64,000 bases of DNA from the NCBI RefSeq assembly GCF_001953875.1, contig NZ_MQUR01000013.1, positions 1-64,000 on the forward strand. The letters run 5' to 3'. Made by a program: the position numbers and the translations under genes. The DNA comes from Streptomyces amritsarensis (GTDB lineage: Bacteria > Actinomycetota > Actinomycetes > Streptomycetales > Streptomycetaceae). Of the stretch, positions 44,635-54,091 are shown one piece after another (position 1 is the first letter of the stretch; every line of letters begins with the position of its first letter). The notes under the pieces are model-generated. The model did not search any database and was not told where the DNA came from. It saw only the letters and a program-made list of their open reading frames with translations.

Positions 44635-45495
44635 GTGACCGCAGAAGCAAGCGGTTCTGTGGTGCGCCGCATCCTCCTGGGCTCCCAGCTCAGGCGACTC
44701 CGAGAATCCCGCGGCATCACCCGTGAGGCGGCCGGCTACTCGATCCGCGCATCCGAATCGAAGATCAGCCGCTTGGAGTTGGGAAGGGTGAGCTTCAAGG
44801 CACGGGACGTGGAGGACCTCCTCACGCTCTACGGAGTCACGGACAGCACCGAGCGCGAGTCCCTGCTGGGACTGGTCCGCGAGGCCAACGCGACCGGCTG
44901 GTGGCACAGTTACGGCGACGTGCTGCCGGGCTGGTTCCAGACGTACATCGGGCTGGAGGGTGCCGCGTCGCTCATCCGGATCTACGAGGTGCAGTTCGTC
45001 CACGGCCTGCTGCAGACCGAGGCCTACGCCCACGCCGTCGTCAGCCGCGGCATGCCCGGCGCCACCGCCGCCGAGATCGACCGCCGTGTCGCGCTGCGCC
45101 TGGAGCGGCAGAAGGTGCTCGTCTCCGAGAGCGCCCCCGTCTTCCACGCCGTCCTCGACGAGGCCGCGCTGCGCCGCCCGTACGGCGACCGCAACGTCAT
45201 GCGCGGACAGCTGGAGCACCTCATCGAGATCTCCGAGCGGCCCAACGTGCAGCTCCAGGTGATGCCCTTCTCCTTCGGCGGACACGCGGGCGAGAGCGGA
45301 GCCTTCACCCTGCTGCGCTTCCCCGAGTCCGACCTCCAGGACATCGTCTATCTGGAACAGCTCACCAGCGCGCTCTACCTGGACAAGGACGAGGAAGTGG
45401 GGCAGTACGAGCGGGCGATGGAGCGGCTCCAGGCCGACTGCCCCGATCCCGACCGGACCCGGGATCTTCTCCGCGGCCTACTCCAACTGTCTTGA
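44635..45495 (+). CDS. XRE-family regulator with DUF5753 (WhiJ type)
   Basis: A 286-residue protein. The N-terminal helix-turn-helix (about 10-70) reads LRRLRESRGITREAAGYSIR, ASESKISRLELGRVSF. The remainder is DUF5753 (WFQTYIGLEGAASLIRIYEV, FVHGLLQTEAYAHAVV, VQLQVMPFSFGGHAGESGAF). WhiJ-like proteins of this plan repress developmental genes and are relieved by their DUF397 partner. The GTG start at 44635 is supported by GGGGAGGG upstream. The shared palindromic sites at 43338, 43691 and 44420 are likely targets. Confidence 0.92.
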   Translation: MTAEASGSVVRRILLGSQLRRLRESRGITREAAGYSIRASESKISRLELGRVSFKARDVEDLLTLYGVTDSTERESLLGLVREANATGWWHSYGDVLPGWFQTYIGLEGAASLIRIYEVQFVHGLLQTEAYAHAVVSRGMPGATAAEIDRRVALRLERQKVLVSESAPVFHAVLDEAALRRPYGDRNVMRGQLEHLIEISERPNVQLQVMPFSFGGHAGESGAFTLLRFPESDLQDIVYLEQLTSALYLDKDEEVGQYERAMERLQADCPDPDRTRDLLRGLLQLS

Positions 45496-45584
45496 TCCGC
45501 ACGTAGTATGACGTCTGATCAGTGCATGATGACCGATCGGTCTCCGGTGCAGCGCACGGGTGCGCGCTCGCAGTAAGGGATGGC

Positions 45585-47042
45585 ATGTCCATATTCAGCG
45601 ACCTCGCTCACCAGTACATAGACGGCGAATGGCTGGCCGGCAACGGTTCGTGGGACATCATCGACGTCAACCCGTACAACGGGGAGAAGCTCGCGGCCAT
45701 CACCGTGGCCACCGTCGAGCAGGTGGACCAGGCGTACCGCGGCGCCGAGCGCGCCCAGCGGGAGTGGGCGGCGACCAGCCCGTACATCAGACGCGCGGTC
45801 CTGGAGCGCGCCCTGCGGATCACCGAGGAGCGCGAGAAGGAGATCGTCGAGGCGATGATCGACGAGCTCGGCGGGACCCGTCCCAAGGCCGAGTACGAGG
45901 TCCGCCTCGCGATGGAGTTCATCCGCGAGTCGCTCCAGCTGGCCGTCCGCCCGGAAGGAAGGATCCTGCCCTCCCCGGTGGAGGGCAAGGAGAACCGCGT
46001 CCAGCGGCTGCCCGTCGGCGTCGTCACCGTGATCAGCCCCTTCAACTTCCCCTTCCTGGTCACCCTGAAGTCCGTCGCGCCGGCCCTGGCCCTGGGCAAC
46101 GCCGTCGTCGTCAAGCCGAACCAGAACGCCCCCGTCGTGGGCGGCGGGGTGATAGCCAAGATCTTCGAGGACGCCGGGCTCCCGGCCGGCCTGCTGAACG
46201 TGCTGGTCACCGACATCGCCGAGATAGGCGACGCGCTCCTGACGCACCCCGTCCCCAAGGTCATCTCCTTCGCCGGCTCGGACCGCGTCGGCCGGCACGT
46301 CGGCGCGGTCGCCGCGCGCCACTTCAAGCGCACGGTCCTGGAGCTCAGCGGCAACAGCGCGCTCGTCGTCCTCGACGACGCGGACCTCGACTACGCGGTG
46401 GACGCGGCCGTCTTCAGCCGCTTCGTCTACCAGGGCCAGGTCTGCATGGCCGCCAACCGGATCCTGGTCGACGCCTCCGTCGCCGAGGAGTTCACCGAGA
46501 AGTTCACCGCCCGCGTACGGGGCCTGAAGACGGGCGACCCGCACGAGGCCGACACCCACATCGGCCCGCTGATCAACTCCTTCCAGGCCGACGCCCTGAC
46601 CGCCCTCGTCGACCAGGCCGTGAAATCCGGCGCCCAGGCACTCGTACGGGGGTCTACGCGCGGCAACCTGGTCGAGCCGACGGTGCTCGCCGGGATCCCC
46701 GAGGACTCCCCGCTGCTGGGTCAGGAGATCTTCGGCCCGGTGGCCCTGCTGGTGGTCTTCGACGGCGAGGACGAGGCCGTACGGCTGGCCAACGCGACCC
46801 CCTACGGGCTCAGCGGCGCCGTGCACACCCGGGACGTCGAGCGGGGCGTCCGCTTCGCCCAGCGGATCGAGACGGGGATGATCCACGTCAACGACTCCAC
46901 GATCGGGGACGAGCCGCTGGCCGCGTTCGGCGGGGAGAAGGCGTCGGGCCTGGGCCGGCTCAACGGCGAGGCCACGGTCGAGGCGTTCACCACCCAGAAG
47001 TGGATCTCCGTACAGCACGGCCGGACTGCCTTCCCGTTCTGA
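45585..47042 (+). CDS. Aldehyde dehydrogenase (benzaldehyde/vanillin dehydrogenase-like)
   Basis: A 485-residue NAD(P)-dependent aldehyde dehydrogenase. The Rossmann segment is VISPFNFPFLVTLKSVAPAL. The catalytic Glu lies in VLELSGNSALVVL and the nucleophilic Cys in FVYQGQVCMAANRI. The C-terminal EIFGPVALLVVF and ASGLGRLNGEATVEAFTTQKW are family-typical. The SGNS and GQVCMA wording is closest to aromatic-aldehyde dehydrogenases, so aromatic aldehyde oxidation to the acid is the best guess. ATG 45585 follows AAGGGA. It stands alone between the XRE and PBP2 genes. Confidence 0.9.
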   Translation: MSIFSDLAHQYIDGEWLAGNGSWDIIDVNPYNGEKLAAITVATVEQVDQAYRGAERAQREWAATSPYIRRAVLERALRITEEREKEIVEAMIDELGGTRPKAEYEVRLAMEFIRESLQLAVRPEGRILPSPVEGKENRVQRLPVGVVTVISPFNFPFLVTLKSVAPALALGNAVVVKPNQNAPVVGGGVIAKIFEDAGLPAGLLNVLVTDIAEIGDALLTHPVPKVISFAGSDRVGRHVGAVAARHFKRTVLELSGNSALVVLDDADLDYAVDAAVFSRFVYQGQVCMAANRILVDASVAEEFTEKFTARVRGLKTGDPHEADTHIGPLINSFQADALTALVDQAVKSGAQALVRGSTRGNLVEPTVLAGIPEDSPLLGQEIFGPVALLVVFDGEDEAVRLANATPYGLSGAVHTRDVERGVRFAQRIETGMIHVNDSTIGDEPLAAFGGEKASGLGRLNGEATVEAFTTQKWISVQHGRTAFPF

Positions 47043-47138
47043 TCGAGGGTCCCGGCACCCTGGGCGGTGTCCGGCGGATCAGGGTCGAAGACCCCCTAGA
47101 CTCGACCGGGCGTAGGCAGCCGCCCGGGGGAGATCGAG

Positions 47139-49238
47139 TTGAGCAACATACCGGAGACCGGCCGGACCCCTCGGGTCCAGAACCGGCTCGTGGTCATCCA
47201 GGTCGTGGTCTTCTCCCTCCTGCTCACGCTGGGCGGACGGCTCTGGTACCTCCAGATCCGCAACGGCACGGAATACACCGACGAGGCGAAGAACAACCAC
47301 GTCCAGCAGGTGGTCCAGCCGGCCGTACGCGGCTCGATCCTCGACTCGCGCGGGGTCCCGCTCGCCGACAACGCCACGCACCTGGTGGTCTCCGCCAGCC
47401 GCACCGAGCTGCTGACCATGAAGGACAAGGGCAAGTCCGTCCTGACCCGGCTCGCCGGGGTCCTGGGCATGGACCCCCAGGAGGTCATCGACAAGGTCCG
47501 GCTCTGCGACTCCAAGACCAAGCAGCCCTGCTGGAACGGCTCCCCCTACCAGCCGATCCCGGTCAGCGACGAGGCGACCACGGAGCAGGCGCTGCAGATC
47601 CGCGAGCACCCCGAGGACTTCCCGGGCATCACGGCCGAGGCGACCGCGCTGCGCCGCTACGCGGGCCCGGACGGGGCCAACACCTCCCAGGTGCTGGGCT
47701 ACCTCTCCCCGGTCACCGACGAGGAGATCGCCAAGGCGAAGAAGACCGACTCCCCGTACCTGCGCTCCGACCAGGTGGGCCGCTCCGGCCTGGAGCGCAC
47801 CTACGACAAGGAGCTGCGCGGCAAGGCCGGCATCACCCGCTACGAGGTGGACAACCTCGGGCGCGTCATCGGGCAGGGCCGGACCGACCCGGCGCAGCCC
47901 GGCTCGAACATCGTGACCTCGATCGACTCCCGCGTGCAGGCGGTCGCCGAGCGCGAGCTGAACAACGCGATGATCGACGCCCGCAAGGTGCACGACAGGA
48001 ACACCGGTCGCACCTACGAGGCCGACTCGGGCGCGGTCGTGGTGATGGAGACCAAGACGGGGCGGATCGTGGCGATGGCCTCGAACCCGACCTACGACCC
48101 GAACGCCTGGGTCGGCGGCATCTCGGCGAAGGACTACGCCTCCCTCACCGACAAGGAGTCCAACTACCCGCTGCTGAACCGGGCGATCCAGGGGCAGGCG
48201 GCGCCGGGCTCCGTCTTCAAGGTGGTCACCTCGACCGCCGCGGTCAACGCCGGCTACCCCTTCAACAACCGCTACCCCTGCCCCAGCTCGTACTCGGTGG
48301 GCAATCAGACCTTCACGAACTTCGAGTCGCAGGGCCACGGCGACATCACCATCGGCCGTGCCCTGGAGGTCTCCTGCGACACCGTCTACTACCTGATCGC
48401 GGACCAGGAGTGGAAGAAGGACGGCGGCATCAAGCCGAAGAAGGACCCGAACGACTGGTTCTTCAAGACGGCCCACGCGTTCGGTCTGGGCAAGCGCACC
48501 GGCATCGACCTGCCCAACGAGGTGCCCGGCCGGATCCCCGACCGCAAGTGGAAGCAGGACTTCTTCGACGCCAACAAGGACGCCTGGTGCCGGGACGGCA
48601 AGAAGAACGGCAGCTTCGCCGAGAAGATCGCCTACGAGAACTGCCGCCAGGGCAACCAGCTGCGCGAGGGTGACGCCATCAACTACTCGATCGGGCAGGG
48701 CGACACCCTCGTCACCCCGCTGCAGATGGCGTCGGTGTACGCGGCCATCGCCAACGGCGGCACCCTGCACCAGCCGAGCGTCGGCAAGGCGATCGTGAGC
48801 GCCGACGGCACGTCGGTGAAGGAGATCGCCCCCAAGGAGACCGGCAGGCTCCCGATGGACGCCAGGACGCGCGACAACATCGACAGGGCCCTCGCCGGCG
48901 TGGCCACCGACGGCAGCGCCGCCTGGCGCTTCGGCGGCTGGCCGCAGAAGCAGATCCCGATGCACGCCAAGACCGGCACGGCCGAGGTCCAGGGCAAGCA
49001 GACCACCTCGTGGTTCGCCTCGTACACAGAGGACTACGCGATCGTCATGACGATCTCCCAGGGCGGCACCGGCTCCGGGGCCTCCGGACCGGCCGTCCGC
49101 AAGATCTACGAGGCGATGTACGGGCTCGACCCGACGGGCCGGCAGGACCTCGCCAAGGCGCTGCTGCCGAAGCCCGCCACGGCGCTGCCCGCGATCCGGC
49201 CGGACGACGAGATCTCTGCGAACGGAGCCGCGAACTAG
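47139..49238 (+). CDS. Penicillin-binding protein 2-type transpeptidase
   Basis: A 699-residue class B PBP. One N-terminal membrane helix (RLVVIQVVVFSLLLTLGGRL) is followed by a dimerisation domain (VRGSILDSRGVPLADNATHL) and a transpeptidase domain. Motifs are SVFK (SxxK, in QAAPGSVFKVVTS), SCD (SxN position, EVSCDTVYY) and KTGT (HAKTGTAEVQG). It cross-links peptidoglycan, with a presumed RodA partner elsewhere. The TTG start (47139) is chosen from GGGGGAG upstream and from the immediate match to family N-termini. It contains extra cysteines (LCDSKTKQPCWNG, NRYPCPSSY) that may form disulfides outside the cell. Confidence 0.92.
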   Translation: MSNIPETGRTPRVQNRLVVIQVVVFSLLLTLGGRLWYLQIRNGTEYTDEAKNNHVQQVVQPAVRGSILDSRGVPLADNATHLVVSASRTELLTMKDKGKSVLTRLAGVLGMDPQEVIDKVRLCDSKTKQPCWNGSPYQPIPVSDEATTEQALQIREHPEDFPGITAEATALRRYAGPDGANTSQVLGYLSPVTDEEIAKAKKTDSPYLRSDQVGRSGLERTYDKELRGKAGITRYEVDNLGRVIGQGRTDPAQPGSNIVTSIDSRVQAVAERELNNAMIDARKVHDRNTGRTYEADSGAVVVMETKTGRIVAMASNPTYDPNAWVGGISAKDYASLTDKESNYPLLNRAIQGQAAPGSVFKVVTSTAAVNAGYPFNNRYPCPSSYSVGNQTFTNFESQGHGDITIGRALEVSCDTVYYLIADQEWKKDGGIKPKKDPNDWFFKTAHAFGLGKRTGIDLPNEVPGRIPDRKWKQDFFDANKDAWCRDGKKNGSFAEKIAYENCRQGNQLREGDAINYSIGQGDTLVTPLQMASVYAAIANGGTLHQPSVGKAIVSADGTSVKEIAPKETGRLPMDARTRDNIDRALAGVATDGSAAWRFGGWPQKQIPMHAKTGTAEVQGKQTTSWFASYTEDYAIVMTISQGGTGSGASGPAVRKIYEAMYGLDPTGRQDLAKALLPKPATALPAIRPDDEISANGAAN

Positions 49239-49324
49239 GACAGGATCTGACCGCATCGGTCCGTAGCGTAGGAGGTGTCGGGGGAGAGGCCCCCGGCGAA
49301 ACCCCACGCAGAGGCGGTCCGGTC

Positions 49325-49837
49325 ATGGCCCAGATGTCCCCCGAGGTCCTTGGTGACGAGCGCGGCACGCTCCTCGCCTTCGTCGAGGCCCAGCGCGCGG
49401 CGGTCCGCGAGACGCTCCGCGGGCTCGACGAGGAGCGGGCGGCGAGCCGCCCGAGCGCCAGCGAGCTCAGCCTGTCCGGGCTGCTCAAGCACGTGGCGGA
49501 GGTCGAGCTGAACTGGCTGCGGCTGGCCCAGCAGCGGCCGAACGAGCGGATGCGAGACGAGGCGAGCTACGGCGACAGCTTCCGCCTCGTCGAGGGCGAG
49601 TCCATCCCGTCCGTCCTGGCCTTCTGGGACGGGGTCCGGCAGGAGACCGAGGCGTACGTGGCCTCCGTGGCGAGCCTGGACGAGACGTTCCCGCTGCCGC
49701 CGGCGCCGTGGTTCCCCAAGGACGCCAAGGTGTCGGTCCGCTGGATGCTGCTGCACCTGGTGGAGGAGTTCGCCCGGCACGCGGGCCACGCGGACATCGT
49801 CCGCGAATCCATCGACGGCACCAAGGCGATGGGCTAG
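49325..49837 (+). CDS. DinB/DUF664-family protein
   Basis: A 170-residue four-helix bundle protein of the DinB/mycothiol-dependent enzyme superfamily. The metal-binding histidines are visible in SGLLKHVAEVELNWL and LLHLVEEFARHAGHADIVRE. Actinobacterial relatives use mycothiol or bacillithiol as co-substrate in thiol transfer or detoxification. The stop lies just before the tipA-like promoter, which starts a separate unit. Confidence 0.88.
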   Translation: MAQMSPEVLGDERGTLLAFVEAQRAAVRETLRGLDEERAASRPSASELSLSGLLKHVAEVELNWLRLAQQRPNERMRDEASYGDSFRLVEGESIPSVLAFWDGVRQETEAYVASVASLDETFPLPPAPWFPKDAKVSVRWMLLHLVEEFARHAGHADIVRESIDGTKAMG

Positions 49838-49854
49838 AAGCCGCCCGATCGGAC

Positions 49855-49876
49855 TTGCACCTCACGCGGCGTGAGG
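49855..49876 (+). promoter_or_regulatory. tipA-like MerR promoter/operator
   Basis: A TTGCAC -35 box (49855-49860) is followed immediately by a perfect dyad, CCTCACGC and GCGTGAGG around one G (49860-49876). This copies the layout of the thiostrepton-inducible tipA promoter, where TipAL binds the dyad in a long spacer and activates transcription on binding drug. A GTG at 49884 would lie at the expected -10, so translation must begin further down, at 49917. Confidence 0.85.
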
Positions 49877-49916
49877 AACCACAGTGGAGGGCGTACCCGA
49901 GCAGAGGAGGGAAGAA

Positions 49917-50675
49917 GTGGGCTTCTCCGTGGGCCAGGTCGCCGGTTTCGCCGGGGTCACGGTGCGCACCCTGCACCACTACGACGAGATCGGGCTGCTC
50001 TCCCCGGGCGGCCGCAGCCACGCGGGACACCGGCGGTACGACGACGCCGACCTGGACCGGCTGCAGCGGATCCTGTTCTACCGGGAGCTCGGCTTCCCCC
50101 TCGACGAGGTCGCGGTCCTGCTGGACGACCCGGAAGCGGATCCACAGGAGCATCTGCGCCGGCAGCATGCCCTGCTGACCGACCGGATCGCCCGGCTCCA
50201 GCAGATGGCCAAGGCCGTTGAGCACGCCATGGAGGCGCAGAAGATGGGCATCAACCTCACGCCCGAGGAGAAGTTCGAGGTCTTCGGGGAACAGGACCCG
50301 GAGCGGTACGCGCAGGAGGCCGAGGAACGCTGGGGCGAGAGCGCGGCGTACGCCGAGTCGCAGCGCCGCGCGGCCTCGTACACCAAGGACGACTGGCAGC
50401 GGATGCGGGACGAGGCCGCCGAGTGGGGCCGCCGGTACGCCGCGGCCCTGGAGGCGGGCGAGCCCGCCGACGGCGAGCGGGCGATGGACCTGGCCGAGGA
50501 GCACCGCCTGCACATCCACAGATGGTTCTACGACTGCCCGTACGAGATGCACACCTGCCTCGGCGAGATGTACGTGGCGGACGAGCGCTTCACCGCGTTC
50601 TACGACGCGATGATGCCGGGCATGGCCGTGCACCTGCGCGACGCGATCCTCGCGAACGGCGTGCGCAAGGTATAA
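49917..50675 (+). CDS. tipA: TipAL-type thiopeptide-responsive MerR regulator
   Basis: A 252-residue protein almost colinear with S. lividans TipAL (253 residues). It has a MerR helix-turn-helix (FSVGQVAGFAGVTVRTLHHYDEI), a dimerisation coil, and a C-terminal TipAS antibiotic-recognition domain with KMGINLTPEEKFEVFGEQDP. The thiopeptide-capturing cysteines are conserved in YDCPYEMHTCLGEMY. TipAL binds many thiopeptides covalently and turns on its own promoter, and TipAS is made from an internal start. GTG 49917 is chosen over the in-frame GTG 49884 because AGGAGG precedes it and because the upstream GTG falls inside the promoter. It is probably self-activating, using the dyad at 49860-49876. 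Confidence 0.95.
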   Translation: MGFSVGQVAGFAGVTVRTLHHYDEIGLLSPGGRSHAGHRRYDDADLDRLQRILFYRELGFPLDEVAVLLDDPEADPQEHLRRQHALLTDRIARLQQMAKAVEHAMEAQKMGINLTPEEKFEVFGEQDPERYAQEAEERWGESAAYAESQRRAASYTKDDWQRMRDEAAEWGRRYAAALEAGEPADGERAMDLAEEHRLHIHRWFYDCPYEMHTCLGEMYVADERFTAFYDAMMPGMAVHLRDAILANGVRKV

Positions 50676-50687
50676 AGCGGAATGTCA

Positions 50688-50734
50688 CGCGCACGACCCC
50701 GCCGGTACCTGGAACCGGGCGGGGGTCGTGTGCG
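50688..50734 (+). terminator. Long GC hairpin terminator after tipA
   Basis: Arms 50688-50703 (CGCGCACGACCCCGCC) and about 50718-50734 pair with one G-U and one bulged G around the loop containing GGTACCTGGAACC. It follows the tipA stop by 12 bases and is followed by an A/T-richer stretch. Confidence 0.8.
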
Positions 50735-50793
50735 TTGATAATTGAAACCGCCCCCATCGGCATTTCCCCTCGATCCAGGAGAGCCCGGAACCC

Positions 50794-51504
50794 GTGTATA
50801 CGCTTGCGCTCGGCCCTGAGTGGCTGTCCCCGGACTACCTGATCTCGCACTTCGGCCTGATCGGCATCCTGGTCATCGTCTTCGCCGAGTCGGGTCTCTT
50901 CGCCTTCCTGCCCGGCGACTCCCTGCTCTTCACCGCGGGCCTCCTGGTCGCGGACGGGCAGTACATCAAGCAGCCGCTGTGGCTGGTCTGCACCCTGATC
51001 GTCGCCGCCGCCATCATCGGCGACCAGGTCGGCTACATGATCGGCAAGTACTTCGGGCCCAAGCTCTTCAACCGGCCGAACTCCAAGCTCTTCAAGCGGG
51101 AGAACCTGGACAAGGCGCACGAGTTCATGGAGAAGCACGGCCCCAAGGCCATCGTGCTCGCCCGCTTCGTGCCGATCATCCGCACCTTCGCCCCGATGGT
51201 CGCGGGCGCCGGCGCGATGAAGTACCGCACCTTCCTGACCTACAACATCATCGGCGGTATCGGCTGGGGCGCGGGCGTCACCGTCGCGGGCTACTGGCTC
51301 GGCCAGATCGAGTTCATCAAGACCAACATCGAGCCGATCCTCGTCGGCATCGTCCTCGTCTCCGTCATCCCGGTGGTCTTCGAGGTCCTGAAGGCCCGCA
51401 AGGAGGCCAAGGCGAACGCCGGCCAGGCCCCGGAGCCGGTCGCCGCGGCCGACGGCACCGGCCCGCAGTCCCCGGGCCCGCGCGGGCGCCACGCCAAGCG
51501 CTGA
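50794..51504 (+). CDS. DedA-family membrane protein
   Basis: A 236-residue DedA protein with about five membrane segments and the family motifs FAESGLFAFLPGDSLLFTAG, GDQVGYMIGKYFGPKLF and RFVPIIRTFAPMVAGAGAM. The conserved acidic residue and the R-x3-R of proton-coupled members are present. DedA proteins are proposed to flip lipids such as undecaprenyl phosphate or phosphatidylethanolamine. The C-terminus is a hydrophilic Ala/Pro tail. The GTG start (50794) follows CAGGAGAG. Confidence 0.9.
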   Translation: MYTLALGPEWLSPDYLISHFGLIGILVIVFAESGLFAFLPGDSLLFTAGLLVADGQYIKQPLWLVCTLIVAAAIIGDQVGYMIGKYFGPKLFNRPNSKLFKRENLDKAHEFMEKHGPKAIVLARFVPIIRTFAPMVAGAGAMKYRTFLTYNIIGGIGWGAGVTVAGYWLGQIEFIKTNIEPILVGIVLVSVIPVVFEVLKARKEAKANAGQAPEPVAAADGTGPQSPGPRGRHAKR

Positions 51505-51531
51505 GGCCGCACGCAGGACGGCACGTCGAAC

Positions 51532-51571
51532 GGGCCGCACGCCCGCCCCCAAGGGGCAGGGGGTGCGGCCC
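51532..51571. terminator. Bidirectional hairpin between dedA-like and thrE-like genes
   Basis: GGGCCGCAC at 51532-51540 pairs with GTGCGGCCC at 51563-51571, with an inner C-run/G-run stem (CCCCC with GGGG). It lies between convergent genes. Confidence 0.8.
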
Positions 51572-51612
51572 GCTGCGTGTCCGCGGGGCCGGGCCGGGGC
51601 GGCAGGGGGCGG

Positions 51613-53256
51613 TCAGTAGCCGCGGGTCCGCTTCGCCGCGGCGCGGCCCTTGGCGCTCGCCGCACCGGGGATGCGCATGAACAGCCGGGAGGTCTCCGAT
51701 CCCAGGTTGACCCCGATCGCGATGGCCAGCGCGATGGCCGCGGCGTTCACCAGGGAGCCCAGGCCCTCGTTGAGCCGGTCCTCGGCGATCAGCAGCAGCC
51801 CGTAGTACGTCGCCGAGCCGGGCAGCAGCGGCCCGATGGCGGCCGTGACGTAGGGCAGGGCGGACGCGAAGCGGTAGCGGGAGAAGAGCTGCCCGAAGAG
51901 GCCCACCAGCCCGGCAGCGACGCACGTGGACGGCACGGGCGGAATCCCGCCCGCGTAGTGCAGCGCCCCGAACGTCACCCACGCCACCCCGCCGTTGAGG
52001 GTCACGATCCACACCGTGGAGCGCTCCTGCTGGAGCAGGATCGCGAAGGTGAAGACGAGCACCATCGACGCCGCGATCTGCACCAGCGGCCGCTGGGTGA
52101 TCTGCAGGACCTCCTCCGGTTTGGGCGCGGCGCCCAACTGGAGCCCGAGGTAGAGCACGACCAGCACGCCCATGATGATGCCGATGAAGAGGTACATGAC
52201 CTCCAGGAGCCGGGCGGCCGCGGTGATGTAGAAGCCCGTCAGGCCGTCCTGCACGGCCGCGACCAGGGCCCGCCCCGGCAGCAGCGCGAACAGCCCGCCG
52301 GTGATCACGGCGGAGGCCTTGATGTTCTCGATCTCCGCGAGCTTGAGGGCCACCCCGAAGGCGGCCGGCGGCATCGCGGCGACCACGAACTGGTAGAACT
52401 CCGGCAGCCCGCGCCCGGCGCACAGCCACGCGAGCCGGTCGCCGAGCACGGCTCCGAGGGCGGCCGCGAAGAAGACCAGCACCCCGCCGCCGACCAGGGT
52501 CGAGGCGGCCCCGGCGAGCAGCCCGGCAGCCGCCGTGAGCACCCACGTGGGGTACGGGTGCCGGTTGCGCCGGATCTCGGCGAGGCGCCGGTAGGCCTCC
52601 TCCAGCGTGATGTCGGCGTCCGGCGAGCTGATGTCGGCCACCAGCCGGAACACGGCCGCCAGGCGGGTGTAGTCGGTGCCCCGGCGGCGTACGGTCCGGC
52701 TCGCCGAGACAGGGTGGTCGACCAGCGACGGCTGGTGCGTGATCGACAGCATGGTGAAGGTGACGGTCGGCTCGCAGCGGTCCAGCCCGTAGGAGCGGGC
52801 CACGGCGAACATCGCGGCCTCCACGTCCTCGGAGCCCTCGCCGCCCGACAGCAGCAGCTCGCCGATGCGCAGCGTCAGGTCGAGCACGCGCCCCACGGCG
52901 GGCCCCGCCTCGCTCGGCCGCTGCACGAGGTCCGGTACGGGGCGCACGTCGACCGGCATGCGCAGCATCGTGCGCATCCGGTCCTGCCAGGGCGACTCCT
53001 TCATCTGGGCGACGGGGAAGCCCTGGCCGGGGGTGTAGGCGGGCGGGGACTGCGCGGCGCTGTAGGTGGCCGGCGCGGCGAAGGCGGAGCCCTCCTGCTC
53101 GGGAGGGGCCGGTTCGGTGTGCGGCGGGCGGACGAACTCCGAGGTGGGCTGCTCGTCCTCGGGGACTCCCGGCTCCATGCCGGGAGGCGGCGCGAAGGCG
53201 CTGTGCGCCTCGTCGGACTGGGGCTTCCTGTCCTCCGCCCCGTCGGCCTCCGCCAC
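51613..53256 (-). CDS. ThrE-type threonine/serine exporter
   Basis: A 547-residue membrane protein. The first about 80 residues are disordered, rich in Pro/Glu/Ala. They are followed by the ThrE hydrolase-like amphipathic segment (DLTLRIGELLLSGGEGSEDV) and about ten membrane helices in two blocks (DUF1212 and DUF3815 halves fused: HPYPTWVLTAAAGLLAGAAS, ITGGLFALLPGRALVAAVQD, LLPGSATYYGLLLIAEDRLN). It exports small hydroxy amino acids or peptides using the proton gradient. The GTG start (53256) has GGGAGG five bases upstream. It faces the dedA-like gene across a terminator. Confidence 0.9.
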   Translation of the reverse strand: MAEADGAEDRKPQSDEAHSAFAPPPGMEPGVPEDEQPTSEFVRPPHTEPAPPEQEGSAFAAPATYSAAQSPPAYTPGQGFPVAQMKESPWQDRMRTMLRMPVDVRPVPDLVQRPSEAGPAVGRVLDLTLRIGELLLSGGEGSEDVEAAMFAVARSYGLDRCEPTVTFTMLSITHQPSLVDHPVSASRTVRRRGTDYTRLAAVFRLVADISSPDADITLEEAYRRLAEIRRNRHPYPTWVLTAAAGLLAGAASTLVGGGVLVFFAAALGAVLGDRLAWLCAGRGLPEFYQFVVAAMPPAAFGVALKLAEIENIKASAVITGGLFALLPGRALVAAVQDGLTGFYITAAARLLEVMYLFIGIIMGVLVVLYLGLQLGAAPKPEEVLQITQRPLVQIAASMVLVFTFAILLQQERSTVWIVTLNGGVAWVTFGALHYAGGIPPVPSTCVAAGLVGLFGQLFSRYRFASALPYVTAAIGPLLPGSATYYGLLLIAEDRLNEGLGSLVNAAAIALAIAIGVNLGSETSRLFMRIPGAASAKGRAAAKRTRGY

Positions 53257-53346
53257 GCGTCCTCCCGTTCGTGATCACCCGGAGTATCAGTATGCGGAAC
53301 CGTTTCCTCCCCGTCGAAACCTGGTTCTCCGGCCCGGGAACACGAC

Positions 53347-53380
53347 GGCGGGCGGCATCCCCGAGGGGATGCCGCCCGCC
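53347..53380. terminator. Perfect-stem terminator after ppa
   Basis: GGCGGGCGGCATCCCC at 53347-53362 pairs perfectly with 53365-53380. It lies 54 bases beyond the pyrophosphatase stop in the direction of its transcription. Confidence 0.88.
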
Positions 53381-53433
53381 ATGTCACGGGGGCGCGGGGC
53401 AGTGGCCCCGGCCCGTCACCGCCGAGCGTGGGC

Positions 53434-53928
53434 TCAGTGGTGGCCGCCCTGCGCCTCCAGGCGCTTGTACGAGGCCTCGATCTCGGCCTCGGCCTCGGCG
53501 CGGCCGACCCAGTTCGCGCCCTCGACCGACTTGCCCGGCTCCAGGTCCTTGTAGACCTCGAAGAAGTGCTGGATCTCCAGGCGGTCGAACTCGGAGACGT
53601 GGTGGATGTCGCGCAGGTGCTCGACACGCGGGTCGGAGGCCGGCACGCACAGCAGCTTGTCGTCGCCGCCCGCCTCGTCCGTCATGCGGAACATGCCGAT
53701 GGCGCGGCACTTGATCAGGCAGCCCGGGAAGGTGGGCTCGTCAAGGATGACCAGCGCGTCCAGCGGGTCGCCGTCCTCGCCGAGGGTGTTCTCGACGAAG
53801 CCGTAGTCGGCCGGGTAGCTGGTCGAGGTGAAGAGGCGACGGTCCAGACGGATCCGGCCGGTCTCGTGGTCCACCTCGTACTTGTTCCGCGAACCCTTGG
53901 GGATCTCGATGGTGACGTCGAACTCCAC
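53434..53928 (-). CDS. ppa: Inorganic pyrophosphatase
   Basis: A 164-residue family I soluble pyrophosphatase hydrolyses PPi to phosphate with Mg2+. Signature residues are in [20 protein letters not shown] and the DxDPLD motif [20 protein letters not shown], followed by [17 protein letters not shown] 53928 is taken as the start because GGAGGAGCAGGAC precedes it and the protein then begins [12 protein letters not shown] as in other actinomycetes. Upstream in-frame ATGs at 53943 and 53955 would add residues not usual for the family and lack a site. It is divergent from dacB. Confidence 0.95.
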   Translation of the reverse strand: MEFDVTIEIPKGSRNKYEVDHETGRIRLDRRLFTSTSYPADYGFVENTLGEDGDPLDALVILDEPTFPGCLIKCRAIGMFRMTDEAGGDDKLLCVPASDPRVEHLRDIHHVSEFDRLEIQHFFEVYKDLEPGKSVEGANWVGRAEAEAEIEASYKRLEAQGGHH

Positions 53929-54091
53929 GTCCTGCTCCTCCATGATCAGCTTCATTGCTTCGAGACGGCATTGATTCAACTGCGTGCGCGTCCGGCCCAT
54001 CCCTGTCGGGTGGGGTGCCATGCTCGCGGCAAGACGCAGTGGTTAAGTGTCCCTCACGCATATGTGTGATCGCGAAAGGGGCTGGTCCGAG

